Part shown: positions 24,867 through 36,736 of the stretch, in pieces
Numbering within the stretch: the first letter of the stretch is position 1
Layout of the letters: each line of letters starts with the position of its first letter
From: Adiantum capillus-veneris
Lineage: Eukaryota; Streptophyta; Polypodiopsida; Polypodiales; Pteridaceae
Direction of reading: 5' to 3'
Length of the DNA stretch: 64,000 nt
Assembly: GCA_014529385.2 (NCBI GenBank)
Contig: CM043954.1
Coordinates: 9,076,306-9,140,305, forward strand
Made by a program: the position numbers and the translations under genes
Notes under the pieces: model-generated
The model's database searches: none
Told to the model about the DNA's origin: nothing
Seen by the model: only the letters and a program-made list of their open reading frames with translations

Positions 24867-25117
24867 TGTCACAGGTACAATGAAAAAGGGTGATTGGGTG
24901 ATGATCTCATCTACAACCATGAGCAAACCTCCTCTCGGAACAGGTAGCTAATGGATCTGGAATCTATTGCAATAAATCTCCTCATATACAAGCTTCTAGC
25001 ACGTACCACCCACTAAACAGGCACAACAATGAACTGTAGGCACACACATCCTGTGTAGAGTGTCCAAGCAATGGGGAAAGGGAGCACTAGAGAGAGGATG
25101 AGAGATCGGTGCCAGAA

Positions 25118-25121
<4 letters not shown>

Positions 25122-25150
<29 letters not shown>
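25122..25150. repeat. (GA)n microsatellite
   Basis: A short pure GA run inside the right LTR region of the antisense copia relic. Positions 25,366-25,811 hold no recognisable gene. Confidence 0.9.
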
Positions 25151-25811
25151 ACCACACACAAAAAATGCTAGAGAAAAACAAATTCTAGAGATAGAGTGTG
25201 TGCCTAGAACGCTAGAAGATCTACACCAATCAACTGCCAAAAAGTACAGGGGGAGGGGTTGCCTATATAGGCAGATCCTAGATTTTCCCTACCCAGCTAG
25301 AAACCCCACAATCACGATCAAATGGCCTAAAATGCTAATAAATGTGAAAAAACAATGAAAGTGACCTAGTACACACATTTATTAGCCATAATGCAGAGCA
25401 CTCAAGACACTAACCCCAAGATACCCTAGGAACGGGAGTCCCGCCTCATACCAAACTACCGGGTGGGCAACACCATGGAATGCACCACCGAGAAAAGATT
25501 TGTCTACCTCACATATGACCAGGCACAACCACAAAACATCCCTCACTCCCTAATTTTTCTCCCAGGAAATAATGGAGCCACCACCAAACAAGAATATGAA
25601 CTCTTACATGCCCCCCATGGAAGTATCCCCCTTTTCTACTCAAATGGCTTGTCCCCACATGGATTTGGGTGTTTTGATGTCTCTTGAGAGAGTCTTTGTA
25701 TAGTGGATGTGCATTGGGCTTATGGATAGGCTTGTGGATGATTGTTGCAAGACCACCCTACACTACTCTCACTTGTTCTGTTAGTGATTGGATTTGCAAT
25801 TCATTATATGT

Positions 25812-26003
25812 TGTTGGGGTATAAAGCCCAATGTGGTCGCCCAGGTAAGTGGGCGGGCCGCCAGGTATGTACACATATTCTTTTGTAAAAACCTAATAAG
25901 AACTCACTATGCTCTACACATTACAGTAGAGCGAGTTCACCATATCGTCGTGCTCTTCTTCTCGCACTCTCTCTCGCGTCGCACTTCCACTCGTACTCCT
26001 TCA
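25812..26003 (+). repeat. 5' LTR of the young copia element
   Basis: 192 bp, TG...CA ends. It contains the promoter region by homology to LTR elements in general; no TATA box was assigned with confidence. Confidence 0.96.
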
Positions 26004-26005
26004 AC

Positions 26006-26017
26006 TGGTATCAGAGC
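26006..26017 (+). other. Primer-binding site, initiator-Met tRNA
   Basis: TGGTATCAGAGC, two bases after the 5' LTR, is the standard complement of the plant initiator-Met tRNA 3' end. The 26,018-26,502 leader that follows has no gene. Confidence 0.93.
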
Positions 26018-26502
26018 TCAGCTCGAGGCTCGGGGCAGCACTGCAGGAGGCTAGAGTCACCAGCTCAGATTGGAGTGAAATTCGACAGGCAAAGACACGG
26101 CCCCAAATCTTGTGGGTGAGCCCATAGGGCTCGGTGTGCTCAGAATTTCATTCTGAGGTCATCTCGGTCACCGTTCAGCTTTGACAAAGTTCTGCGCAGG
26201 TCATTTTCGACTACGTGGTCTCAGCGGGTGCAGATCCGACTCTGCAAATTTGGGGTTTTTCGGCCTACGACTGCAGGTGCTGAGGATATCGACACTCCCA
26301 GAGTGTTGATTTGTGGTTGTCTACACATCGAAGGACGGCTCACAGTTCTTGGAGGCGTGTCACATACGACACGGGCGCATCTACACACAGACTGTAGGCG
26401 ACATCCGCTAGTTCATCAGGTTGATATTGGTTCAGAGGTCAGTTTACAGGGGAAACTCTGCCGAATTTTTCCCAGGAAAGTAAACTACTGTGAAGCGTAG
26501 CT

Positions 26503-29500
26503 ATGGCTGGATCACGGGACACTGCTCTTTACAATATCAAGAAGCTGGATGGAACCAATTTCCCATTGTGGAAGAAGCAGATTTGGCACGTGTTGGTACA
26601 AAAGAAGCAGATAAAACCTATAAAGCTCAAGGGGATAAAACCAGAAGATATGGACGAAGATGAATGGAGCGAAATGGATGAATTGGCACTTTCTACCATT
26701 ATGCTAACTTTGGCAGAAAGCGTTTACTTCAATGTAGCAGACGAGATGTCGGCTTATCAAGCATGGTTAAAGCTAAGTGATCTTTATGAGAAGCAGAGTG
26801 CAGCTTCACAGGTATACTGGCTTAAGAAGCTTGTTGACTTGAAGATGAAAGAAGGGATACCTATGTCCAATCATCTGAATGAATTCAACACAATCTATAG
26901 TCAGTTGTCAGCTCAAGGTGTCAAGTTTGATGAACCTGTTAGAGCTATGTTCCTGTTGATCACATTGCCAGAAAGTTGGGACACTTTTCGCACAGCTTTG
27001 AGTAATTCTGCACCTCCAGATGGTTTGAACATAGCAGGTGTAGAAGGAAGTCTGCTTACTGAAGAAACCAATAGAAAGACAATGGACAAAGGCAAAGGAA
27101 CAGCCTTAGTTGTCAGGGAAAGGACCAAAGAAAAGTACAAAGGTGGAAAGAGGAATCAGTCTCGTAGCAAGTCCCGTAGTGCTAAAGGCAAGAGTGACAT
27201 AGAATGCTACCATTGTGGCAAGAAGGGTCACATGAAAAGAGACTGCAGAGAATGGAAAGCAGAAAAAGGCAAAGAGAAAGCTGAAGACCATGGTGAGAAG
27301 AACAAGTCCTCAGTGAAGATTCAAGAAATAAATGTGACAAACACTGTTGTAGAGGATGACAGTCTAGTGTCAGGAGACATCTACTTCTTGAAGAATACAA
27401 TGGACTTAGCTCTTCTTACAGCATTTGATGGAACTGCACTGAGTGACTGGATTATAGACTCAGGGGCATCACTTCATGTGTCTCCAAACAAGGAGTGGTT
27501 TACCTCTTATGTGACCACTAAAGATCATGTTCGGCTAGGCAATGGGAAGACATGTGAGACCTTAGGTGTTGGAGATGTTCAATTGAAGATTCAGAATGGC
27601 TCTTCTTTCACGTTGAAGAATGTGAGACATGTTCCCGCAATTACAAAGAGCTTGATCAGCACAGGTTTACTCGATGATGCTGGCTACGTCACCACTTTTG
27701 GACAGAACATGTGGAAGATATCCAAGGGTTCTATGACAGTAGCACATGGAGTAAAGTTTGGAGGACTTTACATGATTTATGTATCAAATGTCTCTAAAAA
27801 TGTAATCAATGTAACTGAGCAGCCGAACGTTTCTTTGTGGCATAGCCGGTTAGGACATATGTCCAAGAAGGGAATGGAAATCTTGTCTCGTTCTGGTTAT
27901 TTGCTTGGCTTTTCATTTAATGATTTTGAATTCTGTGAACATTGTCTGTATGGTAAGAAAACACAGCAACCACATAAGCATAGAAGCAGTAGAAGAGATA
28001 CACAGTTGGCACTTGTTCATAGTGATTTGTGTGGACCTATGCCTAACCTATCTCTAGGGGGAGCTTCTTACTTTATGACATTTATAGATGATTACTCGAG
28101 GAAATTATGGGTTTACTTTCTCAAGTACAAGGATGAAGCGTTTAGTGTTTTCAAAACGTTTGTGACACTTGTGGAGAATCAGAGTGGCAAGAAGCTTAAA
28201 TGCTTACGCACTGACAATGGTGGAGAGTATGTTTCAAAGGCCTTTCAGGACTTTTGTGAGTCAAAAGGTATAAAACGTGAACTTACTGCTCCTTACAATC
28301 CTCCTCAAAATGGTGTTGCTGAGAGGATGAAAAGGACCATACAAGAGAAGGTCAGAAGTATGTTGTCTAATGCACAGCTGCCAAATGGGTTTTGGGCTGA
28401 AGCTGTATCAACAGCTGTTCATCTTGTAAATAGATCTCCTAGCAAGGTTTTGCAGAAGGATTCAGTGCCAGAGATGGTATGGTCAGGCAAAATGCCCTCA
28501 TACAAGCATCTCAGAGTCTTTGGCTGTGAGGCATATACTCACGTTCCAAAGGAATTTAGGAACAAACTTCAGCCAAAGAGTAGAAAGTGCATCTTTCTAG
28601 GCTATGGTAATTCTGGTGAGATGGGATACAGACTTTGGGATCCCGAATCCAGAAAGGTTGTCCGCAGCAATGATGTTCACTTTAATGAATCCAAATATCA
28701 TTCTAAACCAGAGAGGGTTGAGGAGATTAGAAGAGTTGTCTTCCAAGAAGATGGACCTGCACGTGCAACACAAAATGTCAGGGCTCAAGAGGAGCAAGGG
28801 CAGGATAGAGTGGAACCACACGTTGTGGCTGAGCCTAAGCCACCTATTGTGCGTAGATCTGGACGTGTCACGCGACCTCCTGATAGGTTTGTTTCATCTA
28901 TGAACTATGTCATGTTGACTGATTGCAATGAGCCTTCATGTTACAAGGAAGCAGTGCAAATGAAGGACTCCAGGAATTGGCAATTGGCCATGCAGTCAGA
29001 GATGACAGCTCTGCATAAAAACAAGACATGGAAGCTAGTTAAATTACCACAGGGAAAAAAGGCTCTACCTTGTAAATGGGTTTACAGGTATAAGATCACC
29101 GCTCATGATAGTCATCCAAAGTACAAAGCAAGGCTTGTTGCCAAGGGCTTTAAGCAAGAACAAGGAATTGACTTTGATGAAGTCTTCTCTCCGGTGGTCA
29201 AGATGACTACATTGAGATGCTTTCTTGCATTGGTTGCCATATTAGATTTGGTGTTGCACCAAATGGATGTCAAGACAGCGTTCTTGCATGGTGATTTAGA
29301 TGTGGAAATTTACATGCAGCAGCCAGAAGGGTTTGTTGAGAAAGGCAAGGAAGATTGGGTATGCCAGTTGTTAAAGAGTCTTTATGGCTTAAAACAATCA
29401 TCGAGGGCATGGTACCATAAATTCCACCAGTTTATGCTTTCTCAAGGCTACAAATGTAGTGAGTTAGATCACTATCTATATACAAAGAAAGCTAAGGATG

Positions 29501-30357
29501 GTAGTTGGTTGATCCTTATTTTGTATGTGGATGACATGTTGATTGCTGGCAAGCACTTGGAAGAAATTTCAGCTTTGAAGTCAAAGATGGCAAAATCGTT
29601 TGACATGAAAGACATGGGTGAGGCAAGTCATATACTTGGTATGCGCATTGAGAGAGACAGATCAAAGAAGTTGATGTGGTTATCTCAAACAGAGTATATT
29701 GACAAGGTTTTGCAACGTTTCAATATGGAGAAGGGAAAGGCACTGAGTGTTCCATTGCCACCATATGTGAAACTTAGCAAACAAGATTGTCCTGTGTCTG
29801 AGGAAGAACAAGTTGAAATGGATAAGATTCCATATGCGTCTGCAGTGGGTAGTTTGATGTATGCAATGATTGCTACTCGCCCAGACATTGCATTTGCAGT
29901 GGGAGTAGTAAGTCGATACATGTCAAACCCAGGCAAGAAACATTGGGAGGCAGTGAAAGGAATATTGAGATACCTGAAAGCTACAAAGAGTATGCGTATA
30001 TGCTATGGGAGTCAGGAGCTAAGTGTAAAGGGTTTTACAGACTCAGATTATGCAGGTGACTTAGACAACCGAAGGTCTACGTCAGGGTATGTCTTTACAT
30101 TGGCTGGTGGAGTAGTATCATGGCGTTCTAGATTACAAGATTGTGTTACTCAGTCTACTACAGAGGCTGAATATGTTGCAGCATCAGAGGCATGCAAAGA
30201 ATCAATTTGGCTTAATCGACTAGTAACAGATTTGGGAATCAAAGAAGAGATGCCTGTGTTATATTGTGATAGTCAAAGTGCTATACAATTGGCTCGCAAT
30301 CCAGTTTATCACTCAAAGACAAAGCATGTGGATGTGAAGTATCATTTCATCAGGTAA
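26503..30357 (+). CDS. Copia Gag-Pol polyprotein (gag, protease, integrase, RT, RNase H), C-terminally truncated
   Basis: The 1284-codon ORF makes the structural protein and the enzymes needed for retrotransposition in virus-like particles. It has gag at residues 1 to about 230, a CCHC knuckle CYHCGKKGHMKRDC at about 235, protease DSGAS at about 319, and integrase with an HSRLGH zinc region and an RTDNGGEY core. RT has YVDDMLIAGK at about 1008 and RNase H has FTDSDYAGD at about 1178 and TEAEYVAA. Order PR-IN-RT-RH defines copia. The ATG at 26,503 gives the full gag. The ORF ends early at TAA (30,355-30,357). The same frame continues 41 codons to TAG at 30,481, so one base change (likely GAA to TAA) removed the usual C-terminus. 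The catalytic motifs lie upstream of the stop; whether the enzyme still works is unknown. Confidence 0.96.
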   Translation: MAGSRDTALYNIKKLDGTNFPLWKKQIWHVLVQKKQIKPIKLKGIKPEDMDEDEWSEMDELALSTIMLTLAESVYFNVADEMSAYQAWLKLSDLYEKQSAASQVYWLKKLVDLKMKEGIPMSNHLNEFNTIYSQLSAQGVKFDEPVRAMFLLITLPESWDTFRTALSNSAPPDGLNIAGVEGSLLTEETNRKTMDKGKGTALVVRERTKEKYKGGKRNQSRSKSRSAKGKSDIECYHCGKKGHMKRDCREWKAEKGKEKAEDHGEKNKSSVKIQEINVTNTVVEDDSLVSGDIYFLKNTMDLALLTAFDGTALSDWIIDSGASLHVSPNKEWFTSYVTTKDHVRLGNGKTCETLGVGDVQLKIQNGSSFTLKNVRHVPAITKSLISTGLLDDAGYVTTFGQNMWKISKGSMTVAHGVKFGGLYMIYVSNVSKNVINVTEQPNVSLWHSRLGHMSKKGMEILSRSGYLLGFSFNDFEFCEHCLYGKKTQQPHKHRSSRRDTQLALVHSDLCGPMPNLSLGGASYFMTFIDDYSRKLWVYFLKYKDEAFSVFKTFVTLVENQSGKKLKCLRTDNGGEYVSKAFQDFCESKGIKRELTAPYNPPQNGVAERMKRTIQEKVRSMLSNAQLPNGFWAEAVSTAVHLVNRSPSKVLQKDSVPEMVWSGKMPSYKHLRVFGCEAYTHVPKEFRNKLQPKSRKCIFLGYGNSGEMGYRLWDPESRKVVRSNDVHFNESKYHSKPERVEEIRRVVFQEDGPARATQNVRAQEEQGQDRVEPHVVAEPKPPIVRRSGRVTRPPDRFVSSMNYVMLTDCNEPSCYKEAVQMKDSRNWQLAMQSEMTALHKNKTWKLVKLPQGKKALPCKWVYRYKITAHDSHPKYKARLVAKGFKQEQGIDFDEVFSPVVKMTTLRCFLALVAILDLVLHQMDVKTAFLHGDLDVEIYMQQPEGFVEKGKEDWVCQLLKSLYGLKQSSRAWYHKFHQFMLSQGYKCSELDHYLYTKKAKDGSWLILILYVDDMLIAGKHLEEISALKSKMAKSFDMKDMGEASHILGMRIERDRSKKLMWLSQTEYIDKVLQRFNMEKGKALSVPLPPYVKLSKQDCPVSEEEQVEMDKIPYASAVGSLMYAMIATRPDIAFAVGVVSRYMSNPGKKHWEAVKGILRYLKATKSMRICYGSQELSVKGFTDSDYAGDLDNRRSTSGYVFTLAGGVVSWRSRLQDCVTQSTTEAEYVAASEACKESIWLNRLVTDLGIKEEMPVLYCDSQSAIQLARNPVYHSKTKHVDVKYHFIR

Positions 30358-30483
30358 ATGCTCGAGGATAAGCAACTTCAGCTTGTCAAAGTTCACACCA
30401 CAGAAAATCCATCTGATCTACTTACAAAAGGACTTCCCTCAGAGAGCTTTGCGCATTTTCACAAGCAATTAGGTGTAGGGTAG
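30358..30483 (+). pseudogene. Severed 41-codon C-terminus of the copia polyprotein
   Basis: Read in frame after the premature TAA, this segment includes VKVHTTENPSDLLTKGLP, the conserved end of copia RNase H regions, and stops at TAG 30,481-30,483. Its conservation shows that the stop at 30,355 is a recent mutation and not the natural end. Confidence 0.9.
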
Positions 30484-30559
30484 TACATCACTTCTCTACA
30501 TCTCTTGTATATTAGCTTGTATAGTAGCTTCTCTCACACTTAAAGTACCACATTGGACT

Positions 30560-30572
30560 TTAAGTGGGAGGT
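30560..30572 (+). other. Polypurine tract
   Basis: The purine-rich run 'aagtgggaggt' sits directly before the 3' LTR start at 30,573, the usual plus-strand primer position. Confidence 0.85.
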
Positions 30573-30764
30573 TGTTGGGGTATAAAGCCCAATGTGGTCG
30601 CCCAGGTAAGTGGGCGGGCCGCCAGGTATGTACACATATTCTTTTGTAAAAACCTAATAAGAACTCACTATGCTCTACACATTACAGTAGAGCGAGTTCA
30701 CCATATCGTCGTGCTCTTCTTCTCGCACTCTCTCTCGCGTCGCACTTCCGCTCGTACTCCTTCA
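30573..30764 (+). repeat. 3' LTR of the young copia element
   Basis: Pairs with 25,812-26,003 with one visible mismatch. It is followed by the TSD copy TATGT. Confidence 0.96.
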
Positions 30765-31513
30765 TATGTTGGGATGCGCTCAACAATCCTATCCAAGAGG
30801 CTTTGGAACTTTTCAATTCAATGCATGTTGCAAAGGCTAATCTTGCACATCCACGTCCAACTCACTAGAACCTTGCACCTCTGAGGGGGAGATTCTAGGT
30901 ATACTTGCTCACATTCTGCAGCCATCTCCCTTGTTGTGTCAGTGATGGGAAGAATATTTTGAAGATGGGTAAAGAAGTCTATCACAATGAATCGCATGCC
31001 ATAAAGGTGTTTGTAGTTGTAAGAGGTTTGCATTTTGTCATTTCCATAGATGTTGTGTTTCCTAGAGTCAAATACAAAAGGAATGAGCTACACAGGTGAG
31101 CCTTGACAAAATTATGGACCTGAACCTTGGAAAATATAAACTCAAGCAGTCATAAACCTAGATAGGAAAATAGGCTGGAACTAAAAACAAGTATACCAAT
31201 CTCTTGCTTCTACTTGAAGAATTCAAGCACAGTACCGCACATTCGAGTCCCTGTGCTGGAGTCATGGACAAGGGCATGCAACAAATCCAACGTAGACTGA
31301 GTGATTTTCATATCCAAAAGGGTGTACTCACATACTGCCATAAACTTTCTACTAGATTAATTGTGTTCACATGCTCGTGGAAAAAAAGCCGACCAAATTT
31401 CGACCACATTTGTTGCCAAATACATGCCCTTACAACACAACCATTGCTAATGTATCTAAAAATATTGTATGGCCCGAGCAGTCAATGAGGAGCTGGCCAT
31501 ACCTCATCTCCTA
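30765..31513. other. Gene-free interval
   Basis: This is flanking DNA between two LTR elements. No recognisable coding sequence; small open frames here have no domain. Confidence 0.55.
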
Positions 31514-31663
31514 TGTAAGAACCCAGGAGCCGCATGCTTAGATTCTCCGCCCAACCCCCCATTATATAGCCCTTGGCTGTTATGAATAGAATCTCCATGT
31601 CCACATTTAGCAGTCGGCCCTTGGCCCGAGTCCTACTTGCGTGGGTTTGCCCATGGCATGACA
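31514..31663 (-). repeat. 3' LTR (left) of the pol-less element
   Basis: 150 bp, preceded on the plus side by TSD TCCTA. It differs from the right LTR at roughly 15 positions by eye, so the element is not young. Confidence 0.9.
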
Positions 31664-34305
31664 TTACTCCCCCCTTGGAGTAGCATTTTCATCCTCAAAA
31701 ACACAAGTGGTAGTATCTTCATAAGAATATTGATGTTTTCCTTATTGGCATCCCATACGTGGTCCAATTGTCCATATGACTGATACTTGGTGCAGTGAGG
31801 AGGTTGAATGAAATTAAGAGCAACATCTTGATTTTCAAAATTGTTGTCCTTTTGCAACCACTTGTATCCAAATGGTAACTCAATTTATAACTCACTTGAG
31901 TGCTTTAAAGGAGTAACCACAATGAAGAGGTGTCTAAAGACATAACCAGTTTTCATGCTTTCTGAAGATACTGGAAAAATGCAAGAAAACTTGGCGCAAC
32001 TTTCCATGCAGTTGTGAGCCATATTTCCAACTCGCATGAGTATCTTGAAAAGCTCATAGCTATTGAGGGATAGAATAGGGAGTGTCCTCATGTCAGACTT
32101 CTGAACATTTTGGAACACACAGAACTACATGTTCACCCCTAATGTAGGTTACATGCCAACATACTTTGTCAGCACACCTACTAAGTCCTTGACTTATGAA
32201 ACTTATCCAACCCCACCAGAGCAGGTGTTCCAAGTTGAAAACCTAACCTAAGAAAATTCTAGAATAGGGAGAGAATCGCCCATTCAGAATACGTTGTGCT
32301 AACATATGCGCTTAGCATATCCTTTAGCAAAGAATACGTGTAAACTACCCATCCCACGCAGGATGAATAGCAGCAATAAGAGTGAGGTACTTTCTTCCAA
32401 CCACTTACAGACAGTCTTCCATGATTGATGATAAACTATGACTCTCAACCAGTGAGTATCCAACCATATACTGGATATGGAGTGGAGGCGACCAAGGTTG
32501 AAAGCGGGTTGGAGTGGAGTAAGCTCATAGAGTGTAGACCATCCAACCACAGACACCCATCCTCAACCATGAATTTTCATGCCACTCCAAACAAATTTGT
32601 GTTAAACACTATGGCCCATAACACCTAGTGTGCATGCATTTAACATAAACAAATCAGAACCGCAATTCCATGAAGAGACTTTCCACGGCACGTACGTGAA
32701 AGCCTTGCAACAATAGTTGGACCATAACAGAATGTGAAAGCTCATTCACACCTAGGTACCAACCATGAGACATTCTCATGAACTTAGCATTCGCCTATAT
32801 GTAGAAACGACCCTCTGTTAAGGTAGTTTCACAGCACTTGTAATCACAAAACGTAATACCCGACAATTTTTGGCACTGAAATTGTTCCTGATATGGTGTG
32901 CTCCAAATGGTTTAATAAACAGATGCAACCATCACATAGGGACTTCGTCGCGACATATCATTAGGAATTAGGTGCCAGTGTCAGTCCCAGAGACTCATAG
33001 TCTCCACATGTGGAATATGTCTCAAAGAAGGACGTCAGGAAAAGTGACATCCATCAAGCACGAGATGTACTTGTGTGTGAAGGTAGCTGCAAACACTGCG
33101 CGACACGAGTGAGAGGGACCCTCATTATCATTGCTCCACACTAGCTAAACCAAACTCCTTGAGTTCCTAGACCATGTTGTATCCCATGTGACAACATGTG
33201 CCAAATAGAACCATATCATGTAGGTCTATAACTATTTCAATAAGAATCAAACCCATCATGGTATCTTGAGGAATAGGGAAAAGAGAAAATAACACTATTT
33301 TCTCAAAATGTTGTGCTCTTACATGACCTTGTCATGTGGCTAAAGAGCAAGCTGGATGAAAGCCTTCTAGCTCAAACATCCCTTGTATAGAACTTAATCA
33401 AACATAATTGGAAAGGAAAAGAAACAAAAAAAAACATATACTTACAATGAGGTGGAAAATGACCTGATACTTTTCCGGAAGTCAGGTATATCCCTCAACC
33501 TGTAAGCGTACCATAGTAAAATTTATGTGACCTGTTAATCACTAAAATTAAAGATTAGTGAAGATAAAGATATGTGGCTTGTAACCCCGGGTGTTGCCGT
33601 GGCAATCCAAACCCCTGGGTATAGCTTGCAAAACTAACCCCATTGGTGAAAGGTTGGAAAGAACCTTTTGACTATCCCTTGGCAGATAGTGTTTCTTGAA
33701 AAACAAAGTGTGAAGGTGTCCAAAAATGACCATCAACACGTATTGTGTGATTTAGTAATCACGTATGTTGTCATACCACAAAACTGTGCTCCTATATGCA
33801 TGCCTAGTGCTATAGAGAAAACGGGAGATCCACGCAGGGCGGAACCCCTAGCTCTTAGGGATAGCCATGCTGTTTGAAATGCTTGCTGCATCTATATGCC
33901 ATGCTATATATCAGCCTATGTGAGTGTAAGTTTATCACAAACTCAGCTCAATCGTCGCACCAAAATATGTAGTGTGTACAAAATACCCACATGTAATGGC
34001 AAGACTCTTGCTTGACCATTAACATCGACGGGGAGTCCACTGGGTAGATCTGCTCCAGCTGGAGAACAATCACCCAAGGAATGCCAACAGTTGGGTCTTA
34101 CCCGAGATCTGACAATGATTCTTAGCTAGCGTTGTGGCTCATAGCCCTTATGGCAATTAGTGTTCAATCGAAGAACCGACAAAGACTAATTTGGATGGCG
34201 TCTTGCCACTTTCTAGCTGAGAGTTAGAGCATCGTGGCTCAGGCTGACTCACGAGAAAAACATGTATCAAAATATTCTTAAAAAGTTTTTATTATTCTTC
34301 GAGAG

Positions 34306-34363
<58 letters not shown>

Positions 34364-36724
34364 TGGGTTGAGGAACTTTCCTTAAGTTACGATAGTGTGA
34401 ACCCTATGCATATTCTTCTATGCATCTTATGCATGGTTTGTAGCTTATTTCATAAGCATACAAAAATTTGCTTGGAGGACGCTCTCATCGAGAGAGGTAA
34501 CAAAAAACTCAAATCACATCCAAACCCACCTACCTTGTAGGGGTCGTGACTGTACAAGGAGGACTTAAATATGGCACTTTGCCTATGAATTAAGTTCTAG
34601 ATTTAGGTTCCTTTTAGTGTTGTTGTCAGCAACAAAAAAAAATCATGTTAAGCAATCTATAACGTATCTTGTCCATGATGGAATTCATTCCACCAAGCTA
34701 GCATGCCTTGCATGCAGAATTGGAAACCCTTGGCGACAGTGATGGCCTCAAACGTAAAAGCCCAAACCGTAAGTGCCTTGCACAATCTATACTCGTAGGG
34801 ATTCTGTGAGGTGATATCCTGATGTTTGCCAGTACCCCAAAATGTCATGCCAATACTCGTGAGATCAAGTCAATGGGTAGTATCGTGGCACATGTTAGAA
34901 GCCTTGCTTCACATGAAATTATCAAATCACTTTGCTTTGCAAAATAGACAATATTGTCCAAAGCAAATGGGAAAACAAGCAAAACTTAAAATTATCTAAC
35001 ATGGTCGTCTTGCAGTAAAAACCAGCTACCTCAAAAGTCCGAAGAAAAACCTCGCGCAAATTCGGCTCATAGAAAATACTATTGCGACGAGAGGGAGTTG
35101 TGCGTGTATCATATACAATTGATGTATCATGTACGCCAATCGTACATGTAATGAAAAATCCTACAAACATAGTGCCAAATCCCTCCCAAGGCCATATGCG
35201 CATAGCATATGCCAAATGTGTAAAGTTTCAATGCAATATGCATAAATTGAAGCCTTGCTTCACATAAGTATTGTGTTCTTGTAGTCAACAAATGCTGGTA
35301 CTGACCTACAGATATCTTGGCAAAAGAAAATTGACCTTGTCAGCCAAACGACCATGTCGAATATCTCATCATTGTAATTGCTGATTTCTAGAAGCGGTGA
35401 CAACTAGTCGGCCATGCCGAGCATGTGTGCCGTTGTCGGCCTGCCTAGACATGAGAAAGAGAGCTCTGTCTGTCCTGTAAAGAGTCGGCCATGCTAAAAA
35501 AAATTGCACCTTTCATCAAGTCAAGGTACAGGCCTTGCCGACCTTCATGAGATCCGGTTCGTCTTGCTTTTGCATCACCATTTAACCTCCGACAAGCGTG
35601 TGCTGTCGAGATTTTTTTGTACTCAAGCCGTGCTTGATACAGGTTTGCAACAAATCATTGACCGTTTTCCAACAATGTATGCGACAAAATTTTAATGCTT
35701 ATGGTAATTGGCACAAGCCGTGCTTATGCATGGAGTGCAAAAGTACACTCTCTACTGGTGCAGGATAGAACTATGTAGCATCTGTTGAAAGATTTTCCAA
35801 ACAAAATAAAAATATATGCATACCTTGTTACTCACGTGACTCGACGTGATTAACTATCAATCTCTTGCATGATGCATGAGCATGCATGCCAAGCATTTCG
35901 GATCCTAGCGGATTTGCCCTGCTGAATCTCGAGTCGTGCTTCAGTACATATGATCTTCTTGTAGTCTTGGGAAGACCTTTATGTCGAGAACTCTCCATAT
36001 CAACTGATATGGTCGTGCCAATCATGTCGACAAGTGAACATCCCTCATCACATGAATCGACTTACCATGTTGGCCACATAACCTGTGCTTTCAAGCTTCC
36101 TTGAACATGATTTTCTGTATGGCACAAATATGTTGGCCTTGCATGCCCTTCCATGCTTGAGGCCTTATGCAACAAAATGGCCTTGACTGATGACAAAGTC
36201 CACCTTCAAAAGTCCGTGTATACAAAATCACAAAAGCTTGCAAAATCCCCCGAAATTCGTATTGGCCATTTTCTCTGCTCGAAATTTGTGTTCGCCGGCA
36301 AATTTGCTTAGGTGTGTCATACGCTATCTGCCAAAGCCATGGCGAGGGTGTGCATACCCTCTTAGGGTTTTTTGAGGGGTGGCCACCCCCTAACCGTGGG
36401 CGGTCACTTAAGTGAGAAGCAAAAAAAACGAAGACATCTATGGCGACTTCTGCAGGCGACGAGCCGGAGGCAGAGGAGATTGCCACGCCCTGTAGTGTAA
36501 TTGATTGACCCGCTTGCTGTGATGAATTCTTACTGGCTTCCTTGGGCAACTTCAATGATGTCCACGACACGCAAATCTGCCCTTCTCGACTCGTCCTCCC
36601 TTCCCGAAACTAGCGGGCCTGCACGCGCCTTGCTCTCGGCTTTGTCCCCCTTCGGCCTCCTCAACTCTTGCATGAATTGCATGAACATGCAGGGGAAGAC
36701 CACGCCCTTCTAAACTTAGCCAAG
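31664..36724 (-). other. Internal region of the pol-less LTR element
   Basis: About 5 kb without a recognised retrotransposon domain. Minus-strand open stretches with protein-like composition occur at 32,118-31,885, 34,848-34,657 (with CKALTVWAFTFEAITVAKGF) and 35,215-34,922 (with GTMFVGFFITCTIGVHDTS). A larger open frame (36,570-36,091) lies close to the primer site, where gag would be expected, but shows no gag motif. These could be decayed host-gene fragments or chance frames. A (AG)n run lies at 34,308-34,356. Confidence 0.5.
34308..34356. repeat. (AG)n microsatellite
   Basis: About 45 bp of AG with one interruption near its end. The poly-Arg/Glu frame through it is not a gene. Confidence 0.95.
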
Positions 36725-36736
36725 CTCTGATACCAG
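36725..36736 (-). other. Primer-binding site, initiator-Met tRNA
   Basis: Plus strand 'gctctgatacca' is the reverse complement of TGGTATCAGAGC and lies one base inside the right LTR (starting 36,737). It fixes the minus orientation of the element. Confidence 0.92.

Larger units (their letters stand above)
20482..25365 (-). mobile_element. Antisense, heavily decayed copia element
   Basis: LTR-like blocks at 20,482-20,608 and 25,227-25,360 share 'ccaaaaagtac', 'gaggggttgcctatatagg' and 'aaatgctaataaatgtg'. Between them gag, integrase, RT and RNase H remnants lie in copia order on the minus strand. A primer site GCTTTGATACCA (minus: TGGTATCAAAGC) sits at 24,855-24,866, next to TGTCACAGG at 24,867, the likely 5' LTR boundary. 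Exact LTR ends and a TSD were not resolved. Confidence 0.75.
25812..30764 (+). mobile_element. Complete Ty1/copia LTR retrotransposon, very recent
   Basis: Two 192-bp LTRs (25,812-26,003 and 30,573-30,764) begin TGTTGGGGTATAAAGC and end CCTTCA. I see one difference between them (A/G, at 25,990 and 30,751). The 5-bp target duplication TATGT lies at 25,807-25,811 and 30,765-30,769. The order is LTR, initiator-Met primer site, leader, one long gag-pol ORF, polypurine tract, LTR. Near-identical LTRs mean a very young insertion. The single ORF carries a premature stop close to its C-terminus. Confidence 0.97.

Noticed and set aside
36501-36713. Plus-strand ORF of 70 codons inside the pol-less LTR element
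   Set aside because: It is antisense to the element's transcription and overlaps an open minus frame; no domain.
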